From Xenococcus sp. PCC 7305 (GTDB lineage Bacteria; Cyanobacteriota; Cyanobacteriia; Cyanobacteriales; Xenococcaceae), in the NCBI RefSeq assembly GCF_000332055.1, contig NZ_ALVZ01000223.1, forward strand, positions 1 to 64,000: DNA of 64,000 nt, read 5' to 3'. The translations under genes were made by a program, and so were the position numbers. Below, in pieces: positions 63,881 through 64,000 of this stretch; the first letter of the stretch is position 1; each line of letters starts with the position of its first letter. Below the pieces are notes generated by a model, which saw only the letters and a program-made list of their open reading frames with translations, did no database searches and was not told the origin of the DNA.

Positions 63881-63924
63881 TAAAAAATTACGGGGAATAT
63901 TCTACGATTCTCGACCGAATATTA

Positions 63925-64000
63925 CTAGCTTAGGCAATTGATAGCATAGTCAAGATAGGAGTTGGCTTCTACAGCAGGATCACCACTTAAACCATGATTC
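63925..64000 (-). CDS. cpcA: Phycocyanin alpha subunit, C-terminal end (partial)
   Basis: The minus strand from the window edge reads NHGLSGDPAVEANSYLDYAI, then NCLS and a TAG at 63927-63925. This is the conserved C-terminus of CpcA, which normally ends DYAINALS; here Cys replaces the Ala. Only about 24 codons are in the window. It is the promoter-proximal part of the cpc operon, with cpcB expected beyond. Confidence 0.93.
   Translation of the reverse strand, partial: NHGLSGDPAVEANSYLDYAINCLS

Overview
The window is a piece of a cyanobacterial chromosome. The evidence is a phycocyanin rod operon on the minus strand at the right end (3' end of cpcA, two CpcC-type linkers, cpcD, then pcyA), a psbK gene beside tgt, CP12, a CrtE-type GGPP synthase, an HetI-like phosphopantetheinyl transferase, and dozens of copies of the octamer GCGATCGC (HIP1). 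The DNA is AT-rich. I could not fix the genus. No tRNA, rRNA, CRISPR array or transposase gene was seen.

Layout. 0-13 kb: the end of a HEAT-repeat protein (probably the sensor arm of a NACHT/STAND-type protein), a RecB-like nuclease, a cystine lyase-like PLP enzyme, a sulfotransferase, a nucleoside transporter, queE, a Nudix hydrolase, cysS, a DUF4870 protein, a PAP2-like protein with crtE, and a glycosyltransferase. 13-18 kb: a secreted c-type cytochrome-like gene with an in-frame amber codon after its signal peptide, then an ECF sigma factor, a one-helix putative anti-sigma factor and a Spy/CpxP-like periplasmic protein. 18-31 kb: psbK, tgt, cobS, a histidine kinase, a dynamin-like GTPase, a phosphopantetheinyl transferase, wecB, hisD and an enlarged carotenoid-oxygenase-like protein. 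31-45 kb: a TpsA-like exoprotein, a phosphohexomutase, an MFS sugar symporter, two type IV pilin-like genes (the first without a usable start codon), rnc, an aldolase/dehydrogenase fusion, cp12 and fabI.

45-53 kb is the most unusual part. It is a compact set of enzymes not normally found together: an HpcH/HpaI aldolase, two MDR oxidoreductases, RidA, a BKACE (DUF849) protein with a changed metal-site motif, two paralogous alpha/beta-hydrolase-fold proteins that both lack the usual nucleophile and histidine, and a small lipocalin-like protein. It looks like an uncharacterised catabolic or tailoring pathway acting on beta-keto or enamine-type acids. A decayed FG-GAP/RTX gene lies inside it.

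53-64 kb: a second ECF sigma factor with an RskA-type anti-sigma factor, translationally coupled to a type II NADH dehydrogenase and followed by DoxX; then, all on the minus strand, a sensor kinase, a receiver and a multi-receiver regulator downstream of pcyA and the cpc operon.

Across the window most intergenic gaps carry short tandem repeats with a 7-base period but different sequences (STRR type). Two of these arrays sit inside foldback elements bounded by short perfect inverted repeats.
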